From Hasllibacter sp. MH4015 (GTDB lineage Bacteria; Pseudomonadota; Alphaproteobacteria; Rhodobacterales; Rhodobacteraceae), in the NCBI RefSeq assembly GCF_020177575.1, contig NZ_JAHTBK010000001.1:1795875-1859874 (forward strand): a DNA stretch of 64,000 bases. The letters run 5' to 3'. The translations under genes were made by a program, and so were the position numbers. The notes below the pieces were generated by a model. That model was not told the origin of the DNA. It made no database searches and was given only the letters and a program-made list of their open reading frames with translations. Shown here piece by piece: positions 9,817 to 18,648 of this stretch (its first letter is position 1; the number at the start of each line of letters is the position of its first letter).

Positions 9817-10145
9817 GGCTCCGAGAGGGTTCCGGGGAAGTCGTTGCCCCAATCATCCATGAAATTCACCGCGTCCCCATCGGCGGAGACGTCGTAGCAA
9901 TCCCAGTCCGGGGCGGGCGGCCAGAGGCTGCAATAGCGATCCGCCTCCACCCGCCATTCGCCCCAGGACGGCTCCCCATGGGTGTAGAGCGTCCGGCCCG
10001 ACGGGTAGAAACGTTGGGTGGCGCCGTTCTCGTAGGTCACGATGCGGTCGGTCAACAGCGCCGTGATACCCGCGCCGTCCAGGGTTTGCGCGCCGACCGC
10101 CCCCGCCACAAGCATCGCGATCCCCAGTGTCGCCCGTCCCCGCAT
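9813..10145 (-). CDS. Small secreted protein of unknown function
   Basis: A 110-residue protein with a signal peptide ending at VGAQ (about residue 20). The mature part is Trp/Tyr-rich with a Cys pair (YCSLW, DCYDV) and a GEWRVEADRYCSLW segment suggesting a small beta protein. It is coupled by ATGA overlap to the DUF6314 gene and divergent from purB. Confidence 0.65.
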   Translation of the reverse strand: MRGRATLGIAMLVAGAVGAQTLDGAGITALLTDRIVTYENGATQRFYPSGRTLYTHGEPSWGEWRVEADRYCSLWPPAPDWDCYDVSADGDAVNFMDDWGNDFPGTLSEP

Positions 10146-10208
10146 CTGCTTGTCCCTCCGCGATCCGCGCCTTAACAGACACCCGACACGTCAGCGAAAG
10201 GCAAGCCC

Positions 10209-11516
10209 ATGATCCCCCGCTATTCCCGTCCCGACATGGTCCAGATCTGGGAGCCGGCCACCAAGTTCCGCATCTGGTACGAGATCGAGGCCCATGCCTG
10301 CGACGCCATGGCCGATCTGGGCGTGATCCCGCGGGAGAATGCGGAGGCTGTGTGGAAAGCGAAGGATGTCACCTTCGACGTCGCCCGCATTGATGAGATC
10401 GAGGCTGTGACAAAGCACGATGTCATCGCCTTCCTGACCCACCTGGCGGAACATGTCGGCAGCGACGAGGCGCGGTTTGTGCACCAGGGTATGACATCCT
10501 CGGACGTGCTCGACACCTGCCTGAACGTGCAGTTGGTGCGTGCCGCCGACATTCTGATCGCCGATTTGGGGGAGCTTCTGGCCGCGCTCAAGCGCCGCGC
10601 GATGGAGCACAAGATGACCGTGCGCGTGGGCCGGTCCCACGGCATCCATGCCGAACCCACCACCATGGGACTGACCTTCGCGCGCTTTTACGCGGAGATG
10701 GACCGCAACCTCGCCCGCATGAAACTGGCGCGGGATGAAGTGGCGACCGGCGCGATTTCCGGCGCCGTGGGGACCTTCGCCAATATCGACCCTCGGGTGG
10801 AAGAGCATGTTTGCGCGCAACTGGGCCTGTCGCCGGAGCCGATTTCCACCCAAGTGATCCCCCGCGACCGCCACGCGATGTTCTTTGCCACCCTGGGCGT
10901 GATCGCCAGCAGTATTGAAAACGTCGCCACGGAAATCCGCCACATGCAGCGGACGGAGGTGCTGGAAGGGGCGGAATTCTTCTCCATCGGGCAAAAAGGT
11001 TCCTCCGCGATGCCCCACAAGAAAAACCCGGTTTTGACCGAAAACCTGACCGGTCTTGCCCGGCTGGTGCGCATGGCCGTCGTGCCGGCGATGGAGAATG
11101 TGGCGCTCTGGCATGAACGCGATATCTCTCACTCGTCCGTGGAACGCGCCATTGCGCCGGATGCGACCGTGACACTCGATTTCGCGCTGGCCCGGCTTAC
11201 CGGTGTGATCGACAAGATGCTGATTTTTCCCGACAACATGCTCGACAACATGAACAAGTTCCCCGGCCTCGTGATGTCGCAAAGGGTTTTGCTTGCGCTC
11301 ACGCAGGCCGGTGTCAGCCGAGAGGACGCCTACGCCATGGTGCAGCGCAATGCGCTCAAGGTGTGGGAGGAGCGGACCGATTTCCGCCAAGAGCTTCTGG
11401 ACGATCCGGAGGTCGTCGCGGCCCTCGGCCAAGACGGGATCGAGGAGAAATTCGACCTCGGCTATCACACCAAGCATGTCGACACGATCTTCAAACGGGT
11501 CTTCGGCGAAGGTTAG
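10209..11516 (+). CDS. purB: Adenylosuccinate lyase
   Basis: A 435-residue homotetrameric enzyme of the fumarase/aspartase superfamily, acting at two steps of purine synthesis (SAICAR to AICAR, and adenylosuccinate to AMP). The superfamily signature GSSAMPHKKNP is present at about residues 262-272 and the upstream TSSD motif at about 97-100 (GMTSSDV). Length is standard. Monocistronic or followed by the small gene at 11593. Confidence 0.95.
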   Translation: MIPRYSRPDMVQIWEPATKFRIWYEIEAHACDAMADLGVIPRENAEAVWKAKDVTFDVARIDEIEAVTKHDVIAFLTHLAEHVGSDEARFVHQGMTSSDVLDTCLNVQLVRAADILIADLGELLAALKRRAMEHKMTVRVGRSHGIHAEPTTMGLTFARFYAEMDRNLARMKLARDEVATGAISGAVGTFANIDPRVEEHVCAQLGLSPEPISTQVIPRDRHAMFFATLGVIASSIENVATEIRHMQRTEVLEGAEFFSIGQKGSSAMPHKKNPVLTENLTGLARLVRMAVVPAMENVALWHERDISHSSVERAIAPDATVTLDFALARLTGVIDKMLIFPDNMLDNMNKFPGLVMSQRVLLALTQAGVSREDAYAMVQRNALKVWEERTDFRQELLDDPEVVAALGQDGIEEKFDLGYHTKHVDTIFKRVFGEG

Positions 11517-11592
11517 GCGCGCCGCGCGATTTTGAGTTTACCGGAGATTGCGCTACCCTTGCACCTGCAACGAGGCCATTTCGGAGAAGACC

Positions 11593-11763
11593 ATGACGAT
11601 CAAGACCGTATTGACCGCCCTCGTCCTTATCTCGGCACCCGCGCTTGCATCGGCGCAGTGCATGTGGGGCGAGCATTCGACGCAGGAAGCCGCGATCAGC
11701 TGTGCCGAGGGCACGATCTGGGATGCGACCGCCATGGCCTGCGTGGCGACCGCGTCCAGTTGA
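11593..11763 (+). CDS. Small secreted Cys-rich peptide
   Basis: A 56-residue product with a Sec signal peptide (core TVLTALVLISAPALASA, cleavage before QCMWG). The 34-residue mature peptide has three Cys (QCMWG, SCAEG, ACVAT) in a pattern reminiscent of small chitin-binding-like modules, without firm homology. The start is supported by GGAGAAG six bases upstream. Located 76 bases after purB, same strand. Confidence 0.65.
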   Translation: MTIKTVLTALVLISAPALASAQCMWGEHSTQEAAISCAEGTIWDATAMACVATASS

Positions 11764-11879
11764 TCCCGGCCCGCTTTCGCGATCGCTAAAACTCTAGGCA
11801 CTATTCGCGTTTACCCGGCGCGCGCCCTTACCTCCCCTTAACCCCGCGCGGGCATACCTGCCTGCGGGGAAAGGATTGG

Positions 11880-12971
11880 GTGAAGATGGGTGTGCGACAG
11901 GACATATTTTCCGATGGTGACGCGGTAACGCTGGAAGGGCGCGTGGCCCGTGACGCGCGCGTCACGGCGCGGGACGTGACACCGGCCCGCCTGACGTCCC
12001 GACAAAAGGCGGCGGTGATTGTGCGCCTCTTGCTGGGGCAAGGCGTCTCTCCCGGCGTGCGGAAACTGCCCGCGGATCACCAGATGCGGCTTGCCCGCGC
12101 AATCTCCGACCTCAAACATATCGACCGCGCCACTTTGTCGGAGGTTGTGCGCGACTTCACGCGGCAGATTGACAACCTCGCCCTCAGCTTCCCCGACACC
12201 CTGTCCGAGACGGTGGACCTCTTGGCTCCGCATCTTGCCGACGGGCCGCTCGACACCTTGCGGATGGAGGCGGAGATGGGCGATGACCCGTGGTCTCGCG
12301 TCTCGCGACAGGACATCGACCGCCTGCGACCCCTGTTGGAAAGCGAAAGCGCGGAGGTTTGCGCGGTACTTCTGTCCAAGCTCTCGGTCGCCAAGGCCGC
12401 CGCGCTGCTGGCCGATCTGCCGGAGGAACGGGCGCAGGTGCTGGCCCATACCGTTGCGCTGACCGAAACCGTCACGCCCGATTTGGTGGCGCGCATCGGC
12501 GGGCATCTGGCCCAGGTGCTCGACGCGCTGCCCGTCACGGCCTTCCAGGCCAGCGCCGCAGAACGGGTGGGCGCGATCCTCAATTCGACGCCCCAGGCCG
12601 CCCGCGACAAGATGCTGGAGGGGTTGGAGGGCCGCGATACCGTCTTCGCGGGCGAAGTGCGCAAATCCATCTTCGCCTTCATCCACATCCCGGCACGGGT
12701 TGATCCGGCAGACGTGCCCTTGGTCATCCGCAAGGTGGATGGCGACACGATGTCCCTTGCGCTGGCTGCGGGGCTGGTTGCCGCACCGATGAGCGTGGAG
12801 TTCATATTGGAGAATATCTCCAAGCGCCTTGCGGAACAGCTTCGCGATGAGGCGGAGACGCGCGGCACACCCAAGCCGGAGGATGGCGAAGTCGCCATGG
12901 CAGAGGTTGTAAGCGCCATCCGCGCCCTTGAGGCGGAGGGGGAAATCAAACTGCTCGCGCCCGAAGACTAA
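11880..12971 (+). CDS. fliG: Flagellar motor switch protein FliG, orphan
   Basis: A 363-residue protein with the FliG middle and C-terminal helical repeats. The torque-domain region at about residues 265-325 contains DVPLVIRKVDGDTMSLALAA and the ISKRLAEQL helix typical of FliG. The N-terminal part is diverged. The GTG start at 11880 has AAGGA upstream; ATG at 11886 is an alternative. No other flagellar gene is adjacent. A fliM lies 28 kb away, also alone. Confidence 0.78.
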   Translation: MKMGVRQDIFSDGDAVTLEGRVARDARVTARDVTPARLTSRQKAAVIVRLLLGQGVSPGVRKLPADHQMRLARAISDLKHIDRATLSEVVRDFTRQIDNLALSFPDTLSETVDLLAPHLADGPLDTLRMEAEMGDDPWSRVSRQDIDRLRPLLESESAEVCAVLLSKLSVAKAAALLADLPEERAQVLAHTVALTETVTPDLVARIGGHLAQVLDALPVTAFQASAAERVGAILNSTPQAARDKMLEGLEGRDTVFAGEVRKSIFAFIHIPARVDPADVPLVIRKVDGDTMSLALAAGLVAAPMSVEFILENISKRLAEQLRDEAETRGTPKPEDGEVAMAEVVSAIRALEAEGEIKLLAPED

Positions 12972-13013
12972 CCTTTCCTCGCCGCGCCGCATCCAAGGCC
13001 CTATATTCCGGTC

Positions 13014-14021
13014 ATGGTACTGGAATTCACCCCAAGCGGCATCTATTGCCCTGCCGCGGACGCCTATATCGACCCGTGGCGCCCGGTGCCGCGCGCGCTC
13101 ATCACCCATGGCCATTCCGACCACGCCCGCCCGGGCCACGGCGCCTATCTGGCGACGGACGCGTCTGCCCCGGTGATGCGCCACCGCCTGGGCGATATCC
13201 GCATGGAGACGACCGGATACGGCGTGACACACCGGATTGGCGATGCGAATATCAGCTTCCACCCCGCGGGTCACGTGCCGGGCTCCGCCCAGATCCGGGT
13301 GGAAGTCGCGGGCGAGGTCTGGGTCGCGTCGGGCGATTACAAGACCATCAACGATGGCCTGTCGGAGCCGTTCGAGCCCATAAAGTGCCATGCGTTCATT
13401 ACGGAAAGCACGTTCGGCCTGCCGATCTACGACTGGCCGGACCAGGCGGATCTGGCGCGCGACCTCAACGCTTGGTGGGCGGGTTGCGTGGCCGATGGCA
13501 AGCGTGCGGTGCTTGGCGTCTACGCCCTTGGCAAGGCGCAACGGATCATGCGGCTGCTCGACCCCTCCATCGGCCCGATCCTGACCCACGGCGCGGTGGA
13601 GGCGACGAACCGCGTGTTGCGCGCGCAGGGGATCGCCCTGCCCGACACGGTGCCGGTGGTCGAGGGTGTGGACGGAAAATCCCACCCCGACGCCATCGTC
13701 CTCGCCCCGCCCTCCGCGCTTGGCACGACATGGATGAAACGTTTCGGCACCGTGTCCACCGGATTTGCGTCGGGCTGGATGCGCCTGAGGGGCGTGCGCC
13801 GCCGCCGGGCCGCTGACCGCGGATTTGTCGTCAGCGACCACGCCGACTGGAAGGGCCTGAACTGGGCCATCGCACAGACCGGGGCGGAGCGGGTCTTCGT
13901 CACCCACGGCTATACCGCGCAATTCTCCCAATGGCTGCGTGAGCAGGGCTATGACGCGGGCATCGTGGAAACGGAATTCGGCGGAGAGGACCTCGATGAG
14001 GCGGAAGAGGTCGTGGCATGA
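13014..14021 (+). CDS. Ligase-associated DNA exonuclease (metallo-beta-lactamase fold)
   Basis: A 335-residue metal-dependent nuclease of the MBL/beta-CASP type linked to bacterial LigC-type DNA ligases. The HxHxDH metal motif is HGHSDH at about residues 32-37, with further metal ligands in the HPAGHVPGS region and near the C-terminus (SDHADWKGL). Its stop overlaps the next start (ATGA) in an operon ending with the ATP-dependent ligase, which supports a DNA-damage repair role. The helicase often found with this pair is not here. Confidence 0.85.
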   Translation: MVLEFTPSGIYCPAADAYIDPWRPVPRALITHGHSDHARPGHGAYLATDASAPVMRHRLGDIRMETTGYGVTHRIGDANISFHPAGHVPGSAQIRVEVAGEVWVASGDYKTINDGLSEPFEPIKCHAFITESTFGLPIYDWPDQADLARDLNAWWAGCVADGKRAVLGVYALGKAQRIMRLLDPSIGPILTHGAVEATNRVLRAQGIALPDTVPVVEGVDGKSHPDAIVLAPPSALGTTWMKRFGTVSTGFASGWMRLRGVRRRRAADRGFVVSDHADWKGLNWAIAQTGAERVFVTHGYTAQFSQWLREQGYDAGIVETEFGGEDLDEAEEVVA

Positions 14022-14899
14022 ATGACCTGACCGCGATCGACCGGTTCTTCGTATTCCAGGCGCGCACGCTGGAGCGGGCTGTCCTGCGCTTCGTCGCGCC
14101 CCAACGGGTTCTGCGTGTCCTTTTCGCGATCAGCACGCGGCTTGGCGGTAAACTGCCGCGCGGGATGATCCCGATCCGCGACCGCCACGATGGCCTGTGG
14201 TTCCGCCCGGACGGTGTCGACCGGAACGCGCCGGTCATTCTTTATATCCACGGAGGCGGCTTCACCATCGGCTCGCCCCGCACCCATGCGCCCCTGGTCG
14301 GCGCGCTGGCGAAGGCGACGGGCCTGCGCGCCTACGCGCCGCGCTACCGACTTGCCCCCGAACATCCCTTCCCCGCCGCGCGGGAGGATGTCATCGCCGC
14401 CTACGCGCGTCTGGTGGAGGATGGAACACCGCCGGTCGCCATCGCGGGCGACAGTGCCGGTGGCTGCCTTGCGCTGTCCGTGCTGCAGCATGCGCGCGAC
14501 GCGGGCCTGCCGCTGCCCAAGGCGTGCTGCCTGATCGGCCCGGTCGCCGACCTGTCGGGTGATATCGAGGAGCGGTTTGCGGGGGCGACGAATGAGCTTC
14601 TTATCCCGCCGGAATGGCCGGCCCGGATCGAGAGCGTTTACCTTCCCGGTACTGATCCGACCGATCCCGATGTCTCCCCCTTGCACGGTGATCTGACCGG
14701 CTTGCCCCCAACCCTCATCCACGCGGCGGAGGGTGAGGCGCTGGCTCAGGACAGCGCCCGCATCGCGGAGGCGATGGATGACGCGACCCTCGACCTCTGG
14801 CCCGGCCTGATGCATGTCTGGCACCTCCATGCCGGTCTGATGCCCGCCGCGGACCGGGCCATCGCGCAGCTTGGCGACTTCATCGCGTCGCACAGATGA
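14018..14899 (+). CDS. Alpha/beta hydrolase, hormone-sensitive-lipase (HSL) type esterase
   Basis: A 293-residue serine esterase. The oxyanion-hole motif HGGGFTIGS is at about residues 78-86 and the nucleophile elbow GDSAGG at about 145-150. The Asp of the triad is expected near the late region PTDPDVSP and the His near LMHVWHLH (about 268-275). It lies between the exonuclease and ligase genes with ATGA overlaps at both ends, an odd place for a lipase-like enzyme. Substrate unknown. Confidence 0.85.
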   Translation: MNDLTAIDRFFVFQARTLERAVLRFVAPQRVLRVLFAISTRLGGKLPRGMIPIRDRHDGLWFRPDGVDRNAPVILYIHGGGFTIGSPRTHAPLVGALAKATGLRAYAPRYRLAPEHPFPAAREDVIAAYARLVEDGTPPVAIAGDSAGGCLALSVLQHARDAGLPLPKACCLIGPVADLSGDIEERFAGATNELLIPPEWPARIESVYLPGTDPTDPDVSPLHGDLTGLPPTLIHAAEGEALAQDSARIAEAMDDATLDLWPGLMHVWHLHAGLMPAADRAIAQLGDFIASHR

Positions 14900-16494
14900 A
14901 GGATTTCGCCGCCCTCTTCACCGCGCTGGACCAGACCACCAAGACCAGCGTCAAGACCGCCGCGCTTGCCGAATATTTCGCGGCCGCGCCGGAAGACGAC
15001 AAGATATGGACCATCGCGCTTCTGTCGGGCCGCCGCCCGCGCCGCGCGATCACCACGACAAAACTGCGCGAGTGGGCGGCGGAACGCGCCGGCATCCCGT
15101 TATGGCTGTTCGAAGCGTGCTACCCCGTGGTGGGCGATCTGTCGGAAACCATTGCGTTGGTCCTTCCCGCCCCCACGACCCGGATCGAGAAATCTCTGTC
15201 GGACTGGATCGCAACCCTGCGCGGGCTCGACAATGCGGAGGAGGAGACGCGCAAGGCGGCGATCCTGGACGCTTGGGATGGCCTGCCGCCCATCGAACGG
15301 TTCGTCTTCAACAAGCTCATCACCGGCGGATGGCGCATGGGGGTCAGCCAGAAGCTGATGACCCGCGCGCTTGCCAAGGCCACCGGCATCGAGGAGGCGG
15401 AGCTGACCCACCGGCTGATGGGCGATTGGTCGCCCGACAACGTGACGTGGGACAGCCTGATCGAGGCGCCCGACCCGACCGCCGACCTGTCCCGACCCTA
15501 CCCGTTCTACCTCGCCTACCAGCTGGAAGGCGCGACCGAGGATCAGGGCGATGTCGCCGACTGGCTGGCGGAGCGGAAATGGGACGGCATCCGCGGCCAG
15601 CTGATCTTGCGAGGCGGCGAACGGTTCCTGTGGTCTCGGGGCGAAGACCTGATGACCGACCGCTTCCCGGAATTCGCGCAACTGATCGACTTCCTGCCCC
15701 CCGGCACCGTGATCGACGGAGAGGTTCTGGCCTATGACCGGGACGCGGAGGCGCCGTTGTCGTTCAACAAGCTGCAACCGCGGATCGGGCGCAAGACCGT
15801 GCCGAAAAAGCTGCTGGCAGACGCGCCATGCATCCTGATGGCCTATGACCTTCTGGAATGGCACGGCGTCGATATCCGCCAGACCCCCTTGATCGACCGC
15901 CGCACGATCCTTGCCGATGCTCTGTCCGATCTGTCCCCCGACCTTCCGATCCGCCTTTCCCCTCGGGTAGAGGGCGAGAGTTGGGAGGATCTGGCCGAGG
16001 CCCGCGCCATCAGTCGGGAGATCGGGGCGGAAGGGCTGATGCTGAAGCGCCTGTCTGCGCCCTATCTGGCGGGGCGCAAGAAGGGCGATTGGTGGAAATG
16101 GAAGGTCGATCCCCTGACCATCGACGCCGTGATGATCTATGCCCAAGCGGGATCAGGCCGTCGCGCAACGCTTTACACCGATTTCACCTTCGCTGTGTGG
16201 AACGGCAACGATCTGGTGCCCTTCACCAAGGCCTATTCCGGCCTGACCGATGCCGAGTTCCGCGAGATCACGGCCTGGGTCCGCAAGAACACAACCGACC
16301 GCTTCGGCCCCGTGCGCGCGGTCAAACCCCACCACGTCTTCGAGATCGCGTTCGAGGGCATCCAGGCCTCCCCCCGCCACAAATCCGGCGTCGCGCTGCG
16401 GTTTCCCCGCATGGCCCGCTGGCGCAAGGACAAACCCTTGCAGGAGGCGAACACGCTCGACGATCTGAACGCGATGCTGGCGGAGTACGGCTAG
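14896..16494 (+). CDS. ATP-dependent DNA ligase (LigC-type, cisplatin-damage-response family)
   Basis: A 532-residue ligase. The adenylation motif is ERKWDGIRGQ at about residue 225-234, with the AMP-acceptor lysine; downstream come the nucleotidyl-transfer motifs (TVIDGEVLAYD at about 272-282; EGLMLKRLSAPY at about 376-387) and motif V (KKGDWWKWKVDP, about 395-406). The N-terminal 200 residues form the helical DNA-binding domain of the longer bacterial family. It seals DNA breaks in a repair pathway separate from NAD-dependent LigA. Last gene of a three-gene coupled operon. Confidence 0.9.
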   Translation: MKDFAALFTALDQTTKTSVKTAALAEYFAAAPEDDKIWTIALLSGRRPRRAITTTKLREWAAERAGIPLWLFEACYPVVGDLSETIALVLPAPTTRIEKSLSDWIATLRGLDNAEEETRKAAILDAWDGLPPIERFVFNKLITGGWRMGVSQKLMTRALAKATGIEEAELTHRLMGDWSPDNVTWDSLIEAPDPTADLSRPYPFYLAYQLEGATEDQGDVADWLAERKWDGIRGQLILRGGERFLWSRGEDLMTDRFPEFAQLIDFLPPGTVIDGEVLAYDRDAEAPLSFNKLQPRIGRKTVPKKLLADAPCILMAYDLLEWHGVDIRQTPLIDRRTILADALSDLSPDLPIRLSPRVEGESWEDLAEARAISREIGAEGLMLKRLSAPYLAGRKKGDWWKWKVDPLTIDAVMIYAQAGSGRRATLYTDFTFAVWNGNDLVPFTKAYSGLTDAEFREITAWVRKNTTDRFGPVRAVKPHHVFEIAFEGIQASPRHKSGVALRFPRMARWRKDKPLQEANTLDDLNAMLAEYG

Positions 16495-16500
16495 GTCCAG

Positions 16501-16534
16501 GAAAATTGCCGCGCGAGGGGATTCTCGCACGGCA
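16501..16534 (-). terminator. Hairpin terminator of the LCCL gene on the minus strand
   Basis: TGCCG-C-GCGAG (16507-16517) pairs with CTCGC-A-CGGCA (16524-16534) around a six-base loop. Read on the minus strand it is followed by AATTTTCC, as expected for an intrinsic terminator of the gene that stops at 16563. It may also serve the convergent ligase operon. Confidence 0.55.
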
Positions 16535-16562
16535 GATGCTGCTGAAATTCATTGGCGTGGGA

Positions 16563-17294
16563 TCAGCGGAAGCTGAAGGACGCGCTCCACGGGCCATATT
16601 GCTGGGAGGCGACGCCGTTGCGGAATGCGCCGGTATAGCTCTGCCGCCCGCCGCTCACGTCAATCGACACACGACCGCCGGAGCTTGCGGTGATCCGGCC
16701 CGCATGGACCGCCGCCGCGCAAATCGCGCTATCGGAGGTGTAGACGCCGTCGCCCCAGATCGTCGTCGTGACGCTACCGAGGGGCGGGCAGATGAAGGAA
16801 TGGACCGAGCCCGCCTGCCCTGCGATCCCGAGGTCGATCAGGTTCGTATCCGCACCGATGACGCGGGCGGGTTGGACGAATTGCGCCCCCAGCACGCGGA
16901 AACTGCGCGGCCAGGACCCATAGCTGTGGGACGTGACGCCATTCCAGGTGGCCCCGGCGAAGGATGACAAACCCTGATTGATCTGGATCGTGACGCGCCC
17001 TCCATTGGCGAAATTGATGTGACCGGCATGGACGGCGGCGGTGCAGATGGAGCTGTCGGAGGTGTAATCCCCCGCGCCCCAGATCGTGTGGGCCGAGCCG
17101 CCCGGCGGGCAGACATGTGTGCGGGTTCCGCCGTGCGAATTCAGGTTCAGGCTGTCGGGTGAGACGGCCCAGGCACCGGTGGATTGGGCATGGCCACTGG
17201 GTTGCAACACGAGGCCGGTGGTTGCAAGACCAGCGGCCGTGCCGAAGGCAAGGCTGGCAAGGGTGACGGCGGACAGAAGAAGGGGCTTGAACAT
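16563..17294 (-). CDS. Secreted protein with two LCCL domains (A)
   Basis: A 243-residue protein. A signal-peptide-like start (MFKPLLLSAVTLASLAFG) is followed by two LCCL-type repeats of about 95 residues. Each repeat has CPPG/CPPL, then IWG-G-YTSDS-ICTAAVHAG, GGRV-I and YTGAF/FAGAT-NGV-S--YG-W. The two Cys per repeat fit the LCCL disulfides. LCCL domains occur in extracellular proteins of animals and bacteria and are thought to bind lipids or glycans; bacterial roles are unknown. The start at 17294 is the one that gives the signal peptide. Confidence 0.8.
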   Translation of the reverse strand: MFKPLLLSAVTLASLAFGTAAGLATTGLVLQPSGHAQSTGAWAVSPDSLNLNSHGGTRTHVCPPGGSAHTIWGAGDYTSDSSICTAAVHAGHINFANGGRVTIQINQGLSSFAGATWNGVTSHSYGSWPRSFRVLGAQFVQPARVIGADTNLIDLGIAGQAGSVHSFICPPLGSVTTTIWGDGVYTSDSAICAAAVHAGRITASSGGRVSIDVSGGRQSYTGAFRNGVASQQYGPWSASFSFR

Positions 17295-17533
17295 GGTTTT
17301 GGCTTTCAATGGGTGGCGTCCGGTCAGGACTGGATCAGAAGGGGTTTGGATTTCGAAGCACCGCGATCTCATGCGGAATATCCACGGACCCTACCCTCGC
17401 GTCCGGCACCCGCCACTGGGGGAGTTTCCCCATATTGCTGCGCCCTCCCGGCCCATGGCCCTGGACCTGCAATTCCGGTGGAAAAGATGCTATACTGCCG
17501 GTCCCCGAACCCCTGACACGGAGGATCCGGAAG

Positions 17534-17707
17534 ATGCAGCACGCCGAGATGACGCAATACGCCCACGCGCTCTATCGCGCCCGTGGTGACAAGGCAGAGG
17601 TGGAGGCCGCGCAAAAAGCCCGTGACGCCAAGACCGAGACCGACGCCCGCAAATGGGAGCGGATACGCCTGCATATCAAGGAGCTACGGGGCGCGCGCCA
17701 GACCTGA
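17534..17707 (+). CDS. Small charged protein, 57 residues
   Basis: A short, highly helical product starting at ATG 17534 with GGAGGA and CGGAAG upstream. The sequence contains YAHALYRARGDKAEVEAAQK and ends in an Arg-rich tail. It is of a type I associate with Rhodobacteraceae small proteins that often carry YxHALYRA and WxRIR. Lies on the opposite strand between two LCCL genes. Function unknown. Confidence 0.6.
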   Translation: MQHAEMTQYAHALYRARGDKAEVEAAQKARDAKTETDARKWERIRLHIKELRGARQT

Positions 17708-17725
17708 GGCCGCGCCCGTTGAAAG

Positions 17726-17757
17726 GACCATCCGCACCCTGCCGGATGCGGATGGTC
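17726..17757. terminator. Strong hairpin between convergent genes
   Basis: GACCATCCGCA (17726-17736) and TGCGGATGGTC (17747-17757) form a perfect 11-bp stem around a 10-base loop. It lies between the stop of the 57-residue gene and the stop of the second LCCL gene. No T-run is seen on either side, but position and stability suggest a bidirectional terminator. Confidence 0.6.
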
Positions 17758-17772
17758 GAATGTGTCGCGCGC

Positions 17773-18462
17773 TTACTGGAACGTGTAGCTGCGCGGCCAG
17801 GTTGGGAAGTCGCTTGAGGTGATGCCGTTCCGGCTCGACCCCGAAAACGCCGCCTGCTCGCCCAGGATCAGAACGGTCACCGGCCCGCCCGTCGCCGACG
17901 AGATCAGGCCGCGATGCTGTGCGGCCACGCAGATCGGGCTGTCGGAGGAATAGAGGTCCGTACCCCAGATCGTGCCGAAACCGCCCGAATTCGGCGGACA
18001 GACGAAGCGATGCGTCGACCCGGGCGAGGTCGCGATGCCCAGGGAATCCGCGTTGGCCGACCAGTCGATTGCGGTGCCACCGGGGGCGCCGCCGCCAAGC
18101 AAAGTGGCCCCGGTGATCTGGAAGCTCAGGCCCCAAGAGCCGTAATCATTCGTCGTGATGCCGTTCTGGCTCGACCCCTGGTAGGATTGCTGACCGGGAA
18201 CCGTGCGGTAGGTGACGACCGCGCCGGAGCCTTGCGGCAACCATCCGAAATGCTGCGCCGCGCCGCAGATGGAGCTGTCGGACGTGTAGGTGCCGGTGCC
18301 CCAGATCGGCCCCGGCGTGCCGCCCGGTTCACATTGCACCTGGCCGGTCTGTCCCACGGCACCCTGGCCGTCGGTATCGACACGCGCCGACCAATCCGCC
18401 GATGCAGGTCCCGCGAAGACCGCCGTCACGGCGAGTGCGGCGCTGAAAAGTCTCGAAAACAT
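17773..18462 (-). CDS. Secreted protein with two LCCL domains (B)
   Basis: A 229-residue paralogue of the 16563 gene. Signal peptide ends at ASA (about residue 20). Two LCCL repeats follow, each with C(E/P)PG or CPPN, IWG-(T)-YTSDS/YSSDS, IC-AAQH, and GSS-NGI-(T/S)-D(Y/F)-(S/T)W. Start 18462 is chosen for the signal peptide; the frame is open upstream without an RBS. Its presence next to another double-LCCL gene suggests a local duplication. Confidence 0.8.
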   Translation of the reverse strand: MFSRLFSAALAVTAVFAGPASADWSARVDTDGQGAVGQTGQVQCEPGGTPGPIWGTGTYTSDSSICGAAQHFGWLPQGSGAVVTYRTVPGQQSYQGSSQNGITTNDYGSWGLSFQITGATLLGGGAPGGTAIDWSANADSLGIATSPGSTHRFVCPPNSGGFGTIWGTDLYSSDSPICVAAQHRGLISSATGGPVTVLILGEQAAFSGSSRNGITSSDFPTWPRSYTFQ

Positions 18463-18648
18463 GAAATCGCCTTCCGTTAAACTAAGCACCCGATCCGACC
18501 GTGCGCCGACTGATCTTTGGTGGGCGACGGTCCCGATTTTGCCTCGGGCGCAGGTGTGTATTTCCCCGTACACAGCACATTGGCAGGCCGCGCGCGGTCA
18601 AGGCAAGGAAATTAACCTAAGGGAAACCGGGTGGTTGAGGGGCGACGT

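Noticed and set aside
11838-13931. A long minus-strand open frame (about 700 codons) opposite fliG and the exonuclease
   Set aside because: The plus-strand proteins have clear family motifs and coupled starts. The minus-strand product is low-complexity, Arg/Gly/His-rich, with no RBS-supported start.
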